DNA from: Culex pipiens pallens
Lineage: Eukaryota > Arthropoda > Insecta > Diptera > Culicidae
Direction of reading: 5' to 3'
DNA length: 64,000 nt
Assembly: GCF_016801865.2 (NCBI RefSeq)
Contig: NC_068938.1
Location: 372,001-436,000 of the forward strand
Each line of letters opens with the position of its first letter. Position 1 is the stretch's first letter. The translations under genes were made by a program, and so were the position numbers. This document shows, one piece after another, positions 37,801-50,670 of this stretch. The notes under the pieces were generated by a model, which worked only from the letters and a program-made list of their open reading frames with translations, had not been told where the DNA came from and did not search any database.

Positions 37801-38309
37801 AGAGCCAATTGGTGTTTATCTTTTGACACCCCTCCCTTCTAAGGACGAAATGACTTAGGACGAAAAGACAGAGAAGGGCACGCACATCATAAAAGATGAC
37901 ACGGAACGAACCCCGTAACTAGGATCCGCATTAAGCGGGACGGGACGATGATCTGGAGTGGCTGAGGAAGTGATGGCTTATGGGCTGCGAACGACCAGAT
38001 GTCTTTGAGAATTAGTGAAGAAATAAGTGCTGAGCGCAGTCACACGTGCTTAAAGGTTAGCTGGCGCGCGCGCCCAAATTTTGGGACTTTTTGAGTTTGC
38101 AGCGGGGAAATTTAGTGTGAAGTAATTAACGAGAGTCGTTAAATTTTTTCACAAATTTGTTTTGAAAGTTACGCGGATAGTTGAGGTTGGTTGCCCTCAA
38201 CAAGTTAAGAAATTAAACTTTGCGTCTTTTGACGCAGAGTGCGGTCTTCAATCAAAAGATCATCGAAAAATGTTTTCAGCAACAAGCTGCTCAAATGATT
38301 TTCCTATCT

Positions 38310-40239
38310 GAGCAATTCTCTACGAAATCGGTCTTTTTTCTTCAATTTTAATTTTTGTATTTTTTAATCCGGCTGAAACTTTTTTGGTGCCTTCGGTATG
38401 CCCAAAGAAGCCATTTTGCATCATTAGTTTGTCCATATAATTTTCCATACAAATTCGGCAGCTGTCCATACAAAAATGATGTATGAAAATTCAAAAATCT
38501 GTATCTTTTGAAGGAATTTTTTGATCGATTTGGTGTCTTCGGCAAAGTTGTAGGTATGGATACGGACTACACTGGAAAAAATAATACACGGTAAAAAAAA
38601 ATTTGGTGATTTTTTTATTTAACTTTTTATCACTAAAACTTGATTTACAAAAAAACACTATTTTTAATTTTTTTTATTTTTTGATATGTTTTAGAAGACA
38701 TAAAATGCCAACTTTTCAGAAATTTCCAGGTTGTGCAAAAAATCACTGACCGAGTTATGAATTTTTTAATCAATACTGATTTTTTCAAAAAATCGAAATT
38801 TTGGTCGTAAAAATTTTTCAACTTCATTTTTCGATGTAAAATCAAATTTGCAATCAAAAAGTACTTTACTAAAATTTTGATAAAGTGCACCGTTTTCAAG
38901 TTATAGCCATATTTAAGTGACTTTTTTGAAAATAGTCGCAGTTTTTCATTTTTTTAAATTAGTGCACATGTTTGCCCAGTTTTGAAAAAAATATTTTTGA
39001 AAAGCTGAGAAAATTCTCTATATTTTGCTTATTCGGACTATGTTGATACGACCTTTAGTTGCTGAGATATTGCAATGCAAAGGTTTAAAAACAGGAAAAT
39101 TGATGTTTTCTAAGTTTCACCCAAACAACCCACCATTTTCTATCGTCAATATCTCAGCAACTAATGGTCCGATTTTCAATGTTAATATATGAAACAATTG
39201 TGAAATTTTCCGATCTTTTCGAAAAAAATATTTTTGGAATTTTCAAATCAAGACAAACATTTTAAAAGGGCGTAATATTGAATGTTTGGCCTTTGTGAAA
39301 TGTTAGTCTTGATTTGAAAATTCCAAAAATATTTTTTTCGAAGAGATCGGAAAATTTCACAAATGTTTCATATATTAACATTGAAAATCGGACCATTAGT
39401 TGCTGAGATATTGACGATAGAAAATGGTGGGTTGTTTGGGTGAAACTTAGAAAACATCAATTTTCCTGTTTTTAAACCTTTGCATTGCAATATCTCAGCA
39501 ACTAAAGGTCGTATCAACATAGTCCAAATAAGCAAAATATAGAGAATTTTCTCAGCTTTTCAAAAATATTTTTTTCAAAACTGGGCAAACATGTGCACTA
39601 ATTTAAAAAAATGAAAAACTGCGACTATTTTCAAAAAAGTCACTTAAATATGGCTATAACTTGAAAACGGTGCACTTTATCAAAATTTCAGTAAAGTACT
39701 TTTTGATTGCAAATTTGATTTTACATCGAAAAATGAAGTTGAAAAATTTTTACGACCAAAATTTCGATTTTTTGAAAAAATCAGTATTGATTAAAAAATT
39801 CATAACTCGGTCAGTGATTTTTTGCACAACCTGGAAATTTCTGAAAAGTTGGCATTTTATGCCTTCTAAAACATATCAAAAAATAAAAAAAATTAAAAAT
39901 AGTGTTTTTTTGTAAATCAAGTTTTAGTGATAAAAAGTTAAATAAAAAAATCACCAAATTTTTTTTACCGTGTATTATTTTTTTCCAGTGTAGTCCGTAT
40001 CCATACCTACAACTTTGCCGAAGACACCAAATCGATCAAAAAATTCCTTCAAAAGATACAGATTTTTGAATTTTCATACATCATTTTTGTATGGACAGCT
40101 GCCGAATTTGTATGGAAAATTATATGGACAAACTAATGATGCAAAATGGCTTCTTTGGGCATACCGAAGGCACCAAAAAAGTTTCAGTCGGATTAAAAAA
40201 TACAAAAAAAATCGAATGACCGAAATCCTAGAACTGCTC
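38310..40239. mobile_element. Giant foldback element, 1930 bp, arms about 930 bp
   Basis: The termini GAGCAATTCTCTACGAAATC and the inverse-related GGATTTCGG…GAGCAGTTCTAG are flanked by ATCT (38306-38309 and 40240-40243). The halves are near-identical inverse copies from about 38355 to a loop near 39260-39310 (AAAAGGGCGTAATATTG). Words such as ATATCTCAGCAACTAATGG occur as inverse pairs, and the outer termini are more diverged. The 84-aa frames at 38645 and 39661 are the same sequence read from each arm and are not genes. Confidence 0.85.
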
Positions 40240-40261
40240 ATCTTTAATTTTATATTTTAAT

Positions 40262-40475
40262 CAGGGTCCGGTCAGTCTTTGTTAGTCATGACTTGTTGAA
40301 TACTAGCCTGAAGTATGATTTGCATCTCTATTTTTTTATTAGTTTCAAATTTGATTCCAATGGCTTTCCGAGATTTTCTTAATTGATCTTACGAAATTAA
40401 CTTGATATTTTAATCAGCGTCCGGTTAATCTTGGTTTGTTGTATGCTCACCTGAGGTATGATTTGCCTCCCTAAT
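40262..40475 (+). repeat. Two copies of a GCCTGAAGTATGATTTGC-type motif
   Basis: CCGGTCAGTCTTTG…TAGCCTGAAGTATGATTTGC (near 40268) and CCGGTTAATCTTGG…CACCTGAGGTATGATTTGCC (near 40423) are diverged direct repeats. Related copies lie near 27710, 28348, 31336, 31974 and 36551, so this is a dispersed intronic repeat of unknown kind. Confidence 0.5.
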
Positions 40476-42369
40476 ATTATTTTAATTAGAATTTATTTCC
40501 GAGTTTTTTTTTAATGTTTTTCAAAATGTGTTCGAACGACATTTTATTCTTCTTGGTAATAATATTTAGGATGCAGATTACCAAGTCATTGCTTTTATTC
40601 ACAAATTTTGTACATTTTTTAACATTGTAGCTTGGCATGTTTATTTTTTCCGTAACCTGCTCATTCCCCTAAATGACCTACATCCCATTAAAATCAATTG
40701 CACCACCAATGATGTAAATTCGTTCCCAACCAATAAACATCCAGGTAATCCCACCGAATCCCATTACCGGCCTCCTCAAAGTGAATCTTTCCCCCTGTCC
40801 CAACAAGACAAAGCCGGCGACGACGACCCTCACCCAAATCTCGCTTCGCAAGGCCTGCTAGATTGCGGAGCGAAGGTGCCTCTGCCTGCCTGCCGAGGTT
40901 AAGGTTAAGGTTGAGCGAGATTTTCTTGTCCCGGTCCCTTTTTCTATCGTCGTGGCAACAAGAAAACTGGTCCCCAGATTTCTCCCTGGTTTGCGCACAA
41001 AACTTGAATCCCCGGGGAGGAAAACTTTCGTTTGTTCGTTGATCCTTTGGTGGTCGTCGGTGTCGTCTTGTGGCGGTGCACAAGGTGCGAAAAAGACAAA
41101 GCCAAGTCAGGCGACGTGTCCCAGAAGAGTGTAAGCAAAAGGGGTGTCCCACCCCCACGCCGAAGCAACGACAAGGTGCCAGACCAAAGTGGTATCACTT
41201 AATTTACTGAACTTGAGACGACTTGTTGCGTTGGCGGGGGCGTTATTCTTTGGCGGTACTTTTGAGCCGCCACTACGTGGCGTAATTGTTGGCCGCGGAA
41301 TGTCAATATTAGTGCGCCGCTCCTGTCGGGCTGTGTTTATGGTCGGCGAGTAAACAACTGATTTTAAGAGTGTCTTTCCCCCCGAAGAAATAACTAGGCA
41401 GATGGTTCGATAAGTCGGCATCTGGCCGAGGGAGACCACGATCGAGAGCAAATATGATTTATCCTGGCGAAACAATGCCCGGCTAATAAAGCGAGCAATT
41501 CATAAATCATAACTTTAAAGCAGGAAATATTTTTTCTGGTGGATTTTAGACGAAAAAAAACCAACACACGTTGTCCCACTTCCCGGCACTGGGTGCATTA
41601 CTGCGCCAAAACAAGATGAAATATTTGGACGTGATGGTATAATTACCTTCTACCTTTGGCCAGGGCACCACATCAGAGGATGAAAAAAAGCCACTCTCGA
41701 TACCGAAATTTCGTTCCGCAAAAGGGGTAACAAGGGGCGCAAACAAACTATGCTTTAAAAAGTTTTGATTTTTTACTCCTTCTCTTTGCGCCCCGAACCC
41801 CTTCGAATTTTTCACAATGAAAAGGCCAATGGAAATGATGATACATGGCTAATAGGATTTCCTTGGCATGTTCTCACTTGAAGCTTAGGTCCACGCTGCC
41901 AACATGCTTGACGAGAGAAAAAAGGGTGACCATTTGATACCCGCCACAACCCCCGGACCATTGCAGATATATCCAATTTCACCACGTGTGCCAACGTTTT
42001 TCCACCCAGTGCCATTGAATTTAATATATTTAATTACGGCAAAATGATTCGACCGGTCTCGTCGGTCAAACGGGAAATTTCCGAAAAAGAAATCCTGGTG
42101 GGAAACGGCAAACCGCACCAGGACACACACGGAGTGAGTTTGCAAAATTTACACTGAAATGTGAATGACGCAGTAGTTTTTTCGTTCCTTCCCGATAAGT
42201 AACTATGACAAATTGTTCCGAGTGGCCAACCCCTCATTTGAGGTAGGATCCAGGGGGAGAAAACGCATCGGCTGCGATTGATTAGCAGCGATTGCGATTT
42301 GATCTTGCGAGGAGATTTATCGTAATCGAATTGTGAACGGAATAGTTGCAGCTTTTAAGTTGAATTTAA

Positions 42370-42960
42370 AAAAAATCATAGGATTTCATTTAGACCGCGA
42401 TAATTTCATACAACCAAAAAAATGTGTTTTATTTCCTTTTCAAATGTTGAAATGAAATTTTGAAAATATTTTTACTCGATGTATCGGAAAAATTCACGAT
42501 ACTTTAAATTTTTGACATTGAAAGTCGGATGCAAATTTGCAGAATTATCGTATCTTAAATTTCGACGCAATATTGATGATGTAGAGAAAACCTAATTTGT
42601 TGCTTTTCTTTCTAAGGCTGCATCTCAGCAACCATTGGTCCGATCTTCAATTTCTTTGAAGCATATTTATAAGAAATTTTCTGATCTCTTCGAGAAAAAT
42701 ATTTCAGAAATGGTCAAGCTTGACCATGATTTCTAAAGGTTAAAATAAACACGTTACCAAAAAAAAAAAATATTATTTTTCGAAAAAAGTCTACGATATG
42801 CAAATTTATGTAAAGTACAATCGGAAAATTAAATTTGACGTCTAAAAATAGAGTCATTTATTACCTTTTTCAAGAATCACGATTTTTTTGAAAAGTTGGC
42901 ATACTGAAAAATGTTTTTTTCCCAATTTTTTAGATTAATTTTTTGTCATCTAAATCATTT
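42370..42960 (+). mobile_element. Degraded relative of the 38310 foldback arm
   Basis: ATCTCAGCAACCATTGGTCCGATCTTC, GATCTCTTCGAGAAAAATAT, TAAAGTACAATCGG and TTTTTTTGAAAAGTTGGCAT occur in the same order as in one arm of 38310-40239, at clearly lower identity. Boundaries are vague and no termini were found. Confidence 0.5.
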
Positions 42961-43599
42961 CCAAAAATAAGAGTTTAAAATAAATAATTTTGCGCAGTAT
43001 AATTTTGTGTGTCCAGTTATAAAAATTGATAGTTTTAAAAATCATCCAAATAAAAAAATTCAAAAAAAATATTTCAAGGGATTGCTCATTCTTGAGAAGC
43101 TATTCAAAGTTCATGAAATTCAGTTTAGAAAAACACTTTTAAATCTGTGATTGATATTTTGCCCTCAGAATTTATACTTTATGCAATTTTATTTCTTAAC
43201 CCTCCTAATTATACAACCCACATTTTTCCCCTTTCGTAGAAAATGTGGTAAGTCATTCAACGAAGACATTCCCGAAGAAATCTGAAAAAACGACCAACAG
43301 ACTTTTTGCTTTCCAAACCCGCCACCAGAGCGCCACAAGTTTCGATCAAACTGAAACATTTCATCGACGAAAATGTTTCAGCCTCACGAACGCTTTGAAA
43401 GGAAAACGGAAAAACCTGAAAGCTCTTACAGGCGTTGCGCGCTGCGAAGCAGCATAAGCTTTTACGCTCTCTCTTTTTGACTCTATTTTCCATCGTGGGG
43501 TGAAACGCTTCGGCATTCGAAAATTTAAAAGCTCTGTTTGAAGCATAGCAGGCGTTGGAAGGGGAAGCGTTTGTGCTTTATGCTGACTTTGAGTTCAGT

Positions 43600-44620
43600 T
43601 TACGATGTTTGGGTGGATGGCAGCATAAAAGCTTTTTGCATTTTATTTATCGAAAGTAAGCTGTGAAATTTATGCTGCTTGTTGCAAGTCAGTGCTTACT
43701 TTGATGCAATTTATGCTAAGACTTTGCATATCATCATTTTTTTTACTTTCTTTCAAGAATTTTGATTTTTTATTTGTTGTTTTTTAAGTCTTTACAGCGT
43801 TTAACACTGAGACACTTTCTGAACTTTTTGGATAAGTTTAAAATTTTTGAATCCAAAGAATCCATAGAATGATTATTAAATTATTGAGCATAATTTGCGT
43901 AATTATTGCTAGCATTGTCGGGGTCGGATGGCGGCAGCATTAAAGCTTGATACTTTTTGAGAAGTAGGTTATGAAAAATCCGTTGGACTTTTATGCTGGT
44001 AGGTGATGGATATGGTCGTCGGATTGCATTCAAGAAAGCGCCTTCTTTGATGCAAGTGTACTTAAGATTTTGATGGTTAATTTAGTTTTTATTCATTTTC
44101 GCATATTTTTTTTTAATGTTTTATTTTATACTGTTTCTGATTTTTTCCTTTCCTTTCAATTAAATTTTTCTAAAAAAATCTTGAAAACTGATAAATTAAA
44201 CCCTATTGTAGTCAAGTAGTTATTCAATATTTCTCAGCAGCCAGACCTACTGTGTATAGTTTATCGCAGAGATCATTCATTGTTCTCGTTATTTTTTTTA
44301 GTTCTTAAGTAGGTTTTTATGACTTGCAAGTCAATTTTGTATAATTTTTATAGTTTTTTTTGTATTTAATCCAGTTAAATTCCACTGTAAATAAAATACA
44401 TGTTTTGAGTTGTACAAACATTTCTTTAAACAATCAATCATAATTTTTTCATGAAACCCTATTGCTGTCGAATAATTGTTAACAATTCTCAAGCCGCCAG
44501 GCCTACTGCGTATAGTTCACAGTAGTGATGATTCGTTGTCATCGATTTAGTTATAAATTTAGTTTTCATGATTCAAGCACATTTAGTACAATTTTTATAC
44601 AATATTAATTTAATAGAGCT
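43600..44620 (+). repeat. Two diverged direct duplications
   Basis: A block with GGTGGATGGCAGCATAAAAGCTTTTTGC…TGATGCAATTTATGCTAAGA (43610-43740) has a diverged partner with GGATGGCGGCAGCATTAAAGC…TGATGCAAGTGTACTTAAGA (43925-44075). Downstream, AACCCTATTGTAGTCAAGTAG…CCTACTGTGTATAGTT (44198-44450) is mirrored by AACCCTATTGCTGTCGAATAA…CCTACTGCGTATAGTT (44455-44620). Both are old and AT-rich. No coding is seen. Confidence 0.5.
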
Positions 44621-47600
44621 ACATTTTACAGTTTTTTCCAAAACAAAATTTTTGGTAACTATCCAGTTTCTTATAACAAAACAACCCAGCATCAATTAGA
44701 CAGTTCAGATAGCTTAAATCACCAACGGGTAGTCCCATTCGTGAAGCCCTTTATTGTCGGCCACTTCAATGGGAAAACTGGATCACATTTTGTAACGACA
44801 CTTTTTTTCTGGTTGTCCATCCCCTCGCGGCAGCCAGAATTTTTATAAACCCATTTAATTTGAAAGTGTCGACAGTCTCCCGCATTGCTACCGCATGAAT
44901 GAATGGTGTTACTACAACCGCCAGCAACTATGGGTTTTAATTCGCTCTCTTATCTGCCGGTGGCGATCTCTTCGCGGTGATGATGTTGCAGAGCAAAGAG
45001 CTGTTGTGTTGTGTTTTTGCTGCCGGCACATGCATTTAAATAAATAAAACTAAAAAGTACACACAAACAACACTAGTAGTGGAGAGATAGTGGGATTTCG
45101 ATAAGGCTCCAGGGGGCGCTAAAATTAAGATCGGAAAAAACACAAAAGAATGAAATTTTCACCGCGCGCCTGGGAAGCAGCCATTGATAGTGAGTGCTCT
45201 TGTTTTTTTTATTTGCATTATACTCTCGAACAAGTTAGAGAGACTATATGGTCTCGTTTGAGGTGGGGAACCACTTTATTTAGATTGGGGTCTCTGGGGC
45301 AAATTGCTGGTCATTTTTGCGGAGAATCTGTTCGTCGTCTTCGTCGTCGTGAACCTAGAATAGATCGCAATTAAGCAACGAACGCCACAAACGCTAGGGG
45401 AAGCATAATTTGAGAGGATTATTTATAGCAATTATCCGCACTTGAACAAGTCAGCGCAAAACACGGGGTGTATGCAAATCAAGCATAAATCGTGTTTTGC
45501 AGGTAAAAGCAACACGGTTGGCGGAAGTAATTTAAATACATTTTCGAATGAAAAGGGCCGGCATTGGACCGCAAAAATTGTTGAAAAGAAACGCCGAACA
45601 ACACTCTCAAAGGACGTGCTGCTCACAACGAAAAGAAAAAAATGACGGAGGCGTTAGTATGCAAAAATGAGTTTGAAAAAAAAACTCGAATGAATGAAAA
45701 TCATTTTACGACACGGTCCGTCACGTACGTGTGTAGGCCTAAGAAAGAAGAGAGGGTCTCAGCAGCGGGGTCATTATTACCTGGTGGGCGATTCAAATTG
45801 CTTGCTGCTGGCTTTCTTCGAGGTTCGCATGATCCAACGAATTGCCCTCTGTATTGTCTCTTCCTAGAATTTGCCTTCCTGTGCCGGGTCTCGGGTTCTC
45901 CAACGGAATGGTTAGATCGTTTTCGGAAGATAAGAACCAAACAAGGGGATCCCTTTCGAGCTTAAGTAGTTCACGTCACAGTAAAAATATTTGCTACAAA
46001 TTTCCATTTTGTTTAAAAAAAAAAACAATTTATGCCATTAACATGGTGACAGTGATCTTAGCGGTTTACAGACTGGATTTCGTCATGTAAAAAAATATTT
46101 TTTTATCGTGCACGAAATTATAGTTCCTATGAAAGGGGTGAAATAAAAAAGGCATTCATTTTAAGGTGAATATTTTATATTTGTGGAAAAATGCTGCACA
46201 GCTAATTTTCTTATAATAAAAGGAGATGTTAGATTGCTCACCATTTTACGACATCTTAGCTGTTGCAATGAAATGAAATGTCGTTGGTCGCCATTATGCT
46301 GCATGCATTCATTATTGATCTGTCCCAGAAGATTATGCGGTGGGTTGCGTTAAATTGATGTATGCAACTCATTTTTCTCCGCTCTAAGCTGCAGCCAACC
46401 TGCGTGGGAGTTATGCTTCTCTCGACACCGCATGTGATTATTCATCTTTGCACACACAATCCTCTAGGAATAGAATAAAACTTCATTAGCGTGATGTATG
46501 AGCCCATTGTGTGGCGATTGTCGCAATTGTTGTATTTTCAACTTTCAAACCACTTTTTTCGTAAGCAATCCGAGCAGGCCATTATCCTCGAAATCATCTC
46601 GGGTGGGCGCGCGTTCGCGCCCAAAGCCTCCTTTGTTGAGCCACTCATTATTGGCATCAATTGAGGGAAATTTCACAACTAATATCTGACGACGCAGCGC
46701 CTCCTTCGATCAACTTTCACTCTTCAATCGAACGAGAAAAAAATCGTTGAGTGAAGTTTATTTTTAATTGAATAAACACCTCCACCACCATCAATTGGGC
46801 GAAATTTAAGGTGTGCTGGTTCCGGCATCCTCCTTCGCCGAAGAGTTTGGGTTCGAATCTGGGCCAAACGTCGTTCTTCATTGTTTTCCAGCGGACTTTA
46901 GACGAGCATTATTTCTCCTTCATTAATCAAATTGTGCCCACTCCCAACGAGCCGCCGCCGCCTACTCCACGTGTGGGGGCCCAGGCAGAGCCTACTACTT
47001 TGCTCGGATTATATCGAAAGAGAAAATTACAACTAATTTTACAAGCCCACCAAAGTTTCGACTTTTTTCGGATGGAAATCGTTTGCAGAGGGTGCTTTTT
47101 TCGTTTCCGACGACTTTTCCGAGAAGGGGGTGGGGAGAGCTCACAAAGTTAAATCTGTGTAAACAAAAACAAATAATTGTAAAAAAGTATAATTATAAAC
47201 CCAACTTGAATAAAGTAGAGAGCTGCGCGAGACGGGTTGGAAGTTGGAAAACCAGAAACAAAAGAGCGTTATAAAATCGGTATTGTAGAGATGCTGCTCG
47301 AGCTTTGGCAAGAAAAACGGAAAAGACGCCTCTCGCCCTCACTACAATGGCTTGTTAATTCAATTAACACCATTTTTATTCAAAACGTTTACAAACTTCG
47401 CGATGCAGTTCCAACTGCCACAACAAAATATGCATGTTTAGTTTAGTGTTTACCCCTCTTTTGGGGGAGGGTGGAAATTACAAAATTTATTCAGGCAACG
47501 TTTTTTCGCCGCTGCTGCGAATGTGTGTGCATTTTTGTTCGTTACACAAACTATACAAACAGCGCGCGCACATTTAGATTCGTATCACGAACCTCCAACC

Positions 47601-48129
47601 CACTCTTAGGTATGTAAATCGGCTCTTCGGGGGGAAAAGGGTTTTAATTGGGTGCTGAACCTTGGACCGTCGTCGGACGATCCTCGGAGCGTGATAATCC
47701 CAAATTTCAGGTAGAACAATGCTCGATTTTTTCTCCAGAGTCAGTGCTCCGCCAGCCGTGAAAAGTGCCTAATGACCGCTCATGCTAGGCCCATTTTTCC
47801 CCTATTGTGCAACACACACTCTTGTATGACTTTCTCTCACCAGACTCGTCCCAGAATGGGGCGACGAGACTGGCCGGTAAAATCACTCAAGCTTCTCGGA
47901 CCGGCGGACTCTCTCAAGGTGATGTTTAAAATTTTCCACGTCTTTATGCTGATGCACTTCACACTCGGGCGATTTTCTCCCGTCTAGTCTGGTTCGTTTT
48001 TCTTCCCATAATCACCATAATTTTTCATCCACCCTTCGAAACACTCATTTCCCCCCGTGTGAGTTTTCTTAGGAGGGGAAAACAAAACTGGATCAGTCGC
48101 TGAGCCGCCTTCGTCGACCCACAGACAAG

Positions 48130-49640
48130 TGGATCTTGTTCTTTTGAGTGAAATGCTCTCACTTGATATTTTTGAACAAATGAGAGTAAAATGCCCTCAA
48201 TTTTGAATGGCAAATCTGCTCTCAAAAATAGAGCAAAAGCTCTCAAATCGCTTGAATTGCTTAAAATACTCTCAATCTTGTAAGGCAAGCCGACTCTCTA
48301 AAAAAAAAGATTAAAATGCTCTCAAATTGCCTTCTTTGAACAAATGAGAGTAAAATGCTCTCAATTTTCAATAGCATGTCTGCTCTCAAAAATAGAACAA
48401 AAAGCTCTCAAATGTTTAAATTGCTTAAGATGTACTCCATTTTGAATAACAGCTTTGCTCTCAAAATTACAAGAAAAAGCTCTCAAATGCTCAAATCGCT
48501 CAAAATGCTCTCAATCTTGCATCTCAGATTGTCATTATTGAACTATTGAGAGTAAAATGTTTCAATTATGAATGGCAAGTCTGTTCTCAAAAAGAAAGCA
48601 ATAAACTCTCAAATCAGCTTTATTGAACAAGTTTGAGGATATCTAAGACAGATGAGAAAATGCTCTCAAATTTGATAAATTTAAGTTAATCGATGACTGT
48701 TGAGAGTAAAATGCTCTCAACTCTGAAGGGTTAGTCTGAATTTCCCTCAAATTGTAACTTTTAAACAAATTTTTGTTTATCAATATCAGATGATAGTGAA
48801 ATTTTCCCAAATTTATACGGGGTTTCTGCTCTCTAAAGAAGAGTTAAATGCTCTCAAAATGTCAGCAAATAGAGCAAATACTCTCATATCTCTTAAATTG
48901 CTCAAAATACTCTCAATCTTGTAAGCCAAGTCGACTCTCTTAAAAAATAATAAAATGCTCTCAAATTGTCGTATTTGAACAAATGAGAGTATAAAGCTCT
49001 CAATTTTGAATAGCAAAAATAGAGCAAAAAGCTCTCAAATGTTCAAATTGCTTAACATGTTCTCAACTTGCTCTCAAAAATATAGTAAAAATTAATCTCG
49101 CAGGGTAAATCAGCTCGCAAAAAAAAGAATAAAATACTCTCAAATTTTCATTATTGAATGGCAAATCTGCTCTCAAAAAGAAAGCAAAAAACTCTCAAAT
49201 CAGCTTTGTTTAGCAAGTTTGAGGTTATCTAAGACCGATGAAAAAATGCCCTCAAATTTGACAAATTTAAGATCATCAATGACAGTTGAGAGTATAATGC
49301 TCTCAACTTTGAAGGGTTCGTCTGTACCAAAAAATAGTGAACATTTCCCCTCAAATTGTCACTTTTTAACAAATTTTAGTTTATCAACATCAGATGAGAC
49401 TGAAATGTTCCCAAATTTGTTCGGAGTTTCTACTCTCTAAAGAAGAGTGAAATGCTCTCAAAATTTCATTATTGAACAGATGAGAGTAGAATGCTCTCAA
49501 TCTTTTACGGCTGGTCTGCTCTCAAAAATAGAGAAAAATTCTCTCAAATTGGTTTTTCTCTCAAATTGTATTTGTTAAACAGATTTGAGCTCATCGTTAA
49601 AAATGTGAGAGTAAAATTCTCTCAATTGTAAAAGCGTAAT
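48130..49640 (+). repeat. Degenerate satellite of TTGAGAG / CTCTCAA words
   Basis: Dozens of GCTCTCAA or CTCTCAA words alternate with TGAGAGTAAAATGCTCTCAA, a small palindrome. Intermediate phrases (AATGGCAAGTCTGCTCTCAAAAATAGAGCAAAA) repeat at roughly 165-190 bp. A longer block starting CAAATCAGCTTT at 48615 returns at about 49198, giving a higher-order period near 583 bp. Divergence is high. No gene. Confidence 0.8.
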
Positions 49641-50460
49641 TTTCACTTAAAATAAGAGCAATCTTCTTGTCTGTGCCCTCCCGAGCACGAGTTCCTAACC
49701 GACTCAAAATGTGTATCGGCTCAAGAAAAAAAAAGTAGAAGAGCGGTTGCTCAATCAGCTCAACCACAGAAAAAAATCCCACGCTCGTTCCCCCCGTGAG
49801 TTTTGATGCGCTCGGAAACAATAACGATAGCAATCGCGCGAGCGACTGAGTTTTGCTTCAAATTTACAATTTCAGAGGAGGAGAAGGTGTTTGAACTTGT
49901 TCCGAGTCGGTGACGACGACGACGACGACGGTCAAGAAGAGCCACCCCAGTCAAGGTTGATCCGAACTTAACACTTTTGGTCTCAGACCTCCAAAAAAGC
50001 ATAATTAAGTCGCTGGCGAGATGAGCGGAGATCAAATGAGGTAAACACACACAAAAGAATAACAGTTTTGAAAGACAAAGTACCACTTGGGTCGAGAAAA
50101 CAAAACAGAGTTCGGCTTCAATGTTAAGGAGGAAACCTCACTGACCTAGACTAGCTAGACCTGCCGGCTCTGCTGGTTCGAAGATGATAATTAGAGGCGG
50201 TAATTCAAAGCGAGGTGTGAGAGCAACGTTATTCAATCGAAATTTTAACACACGCCGAAATCGGAAATTGATCCAGCAGTAATTAAGTAATCACAGTATT
50301 ATGAGCGAAAATAAAAATAAGAGCACTTCGTGAGTGAAGTATCGAAATTTTAGATGGTGTTTGAAATAAATTGAAAAAAAATTGATTACAGCAATTTTTT
50401 TATTAGTTAAGCAGCTCTAAATTTCGAAAGAATTTTTTTCTGTTGAGTTATACGATGCTA

Positions 50461-50670
50461 AAAAGCCAGGCGCCTCCATGAATTCATTGTTATAAAAGTA
50501 GATTCGATGGAGACGCTTGGTTTCATAGAATGAGTCCATAACTTTTATACTTGTAATGTTTAGTACCGACTAGAAATTCACTAAAATTCAATTATGTCGA
50601 TTGGAGCGTATTCAGGATGCCAAAATCTATCATACCTTGACAAAACGGAAGCGTTTATTGACTTAACATT
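50461..50670 (-). mobile_element. Dispersed inverted-repeat family, copy 2
   Basis: It contains CAAAATCTATCATACCTTGA and GGAGACGCTTGGTTTC. Its reverse complement follows 52803-52995 block by block, and the 15271-15474 element shares the CATACCTTGACAAAA part. An internal AGGCGCCTCCATGAAT / ATTCGATGGAGACGCTT pair makes a small fold. Ends are not defined. Confidence 0.55.

Noticed and set aside
38645..39915. Pair of 84-codon frames as genes
   Set aside because: The two frames are the same sequence read from the two arms of the 38310-40239 foldback.
45480..45510. Second recursive splice site (TTTTGCAG|GTAAAA)
   Set aside because: The pyrimidine tract is short and the donor is a poor match; kept only as a weak possibility.
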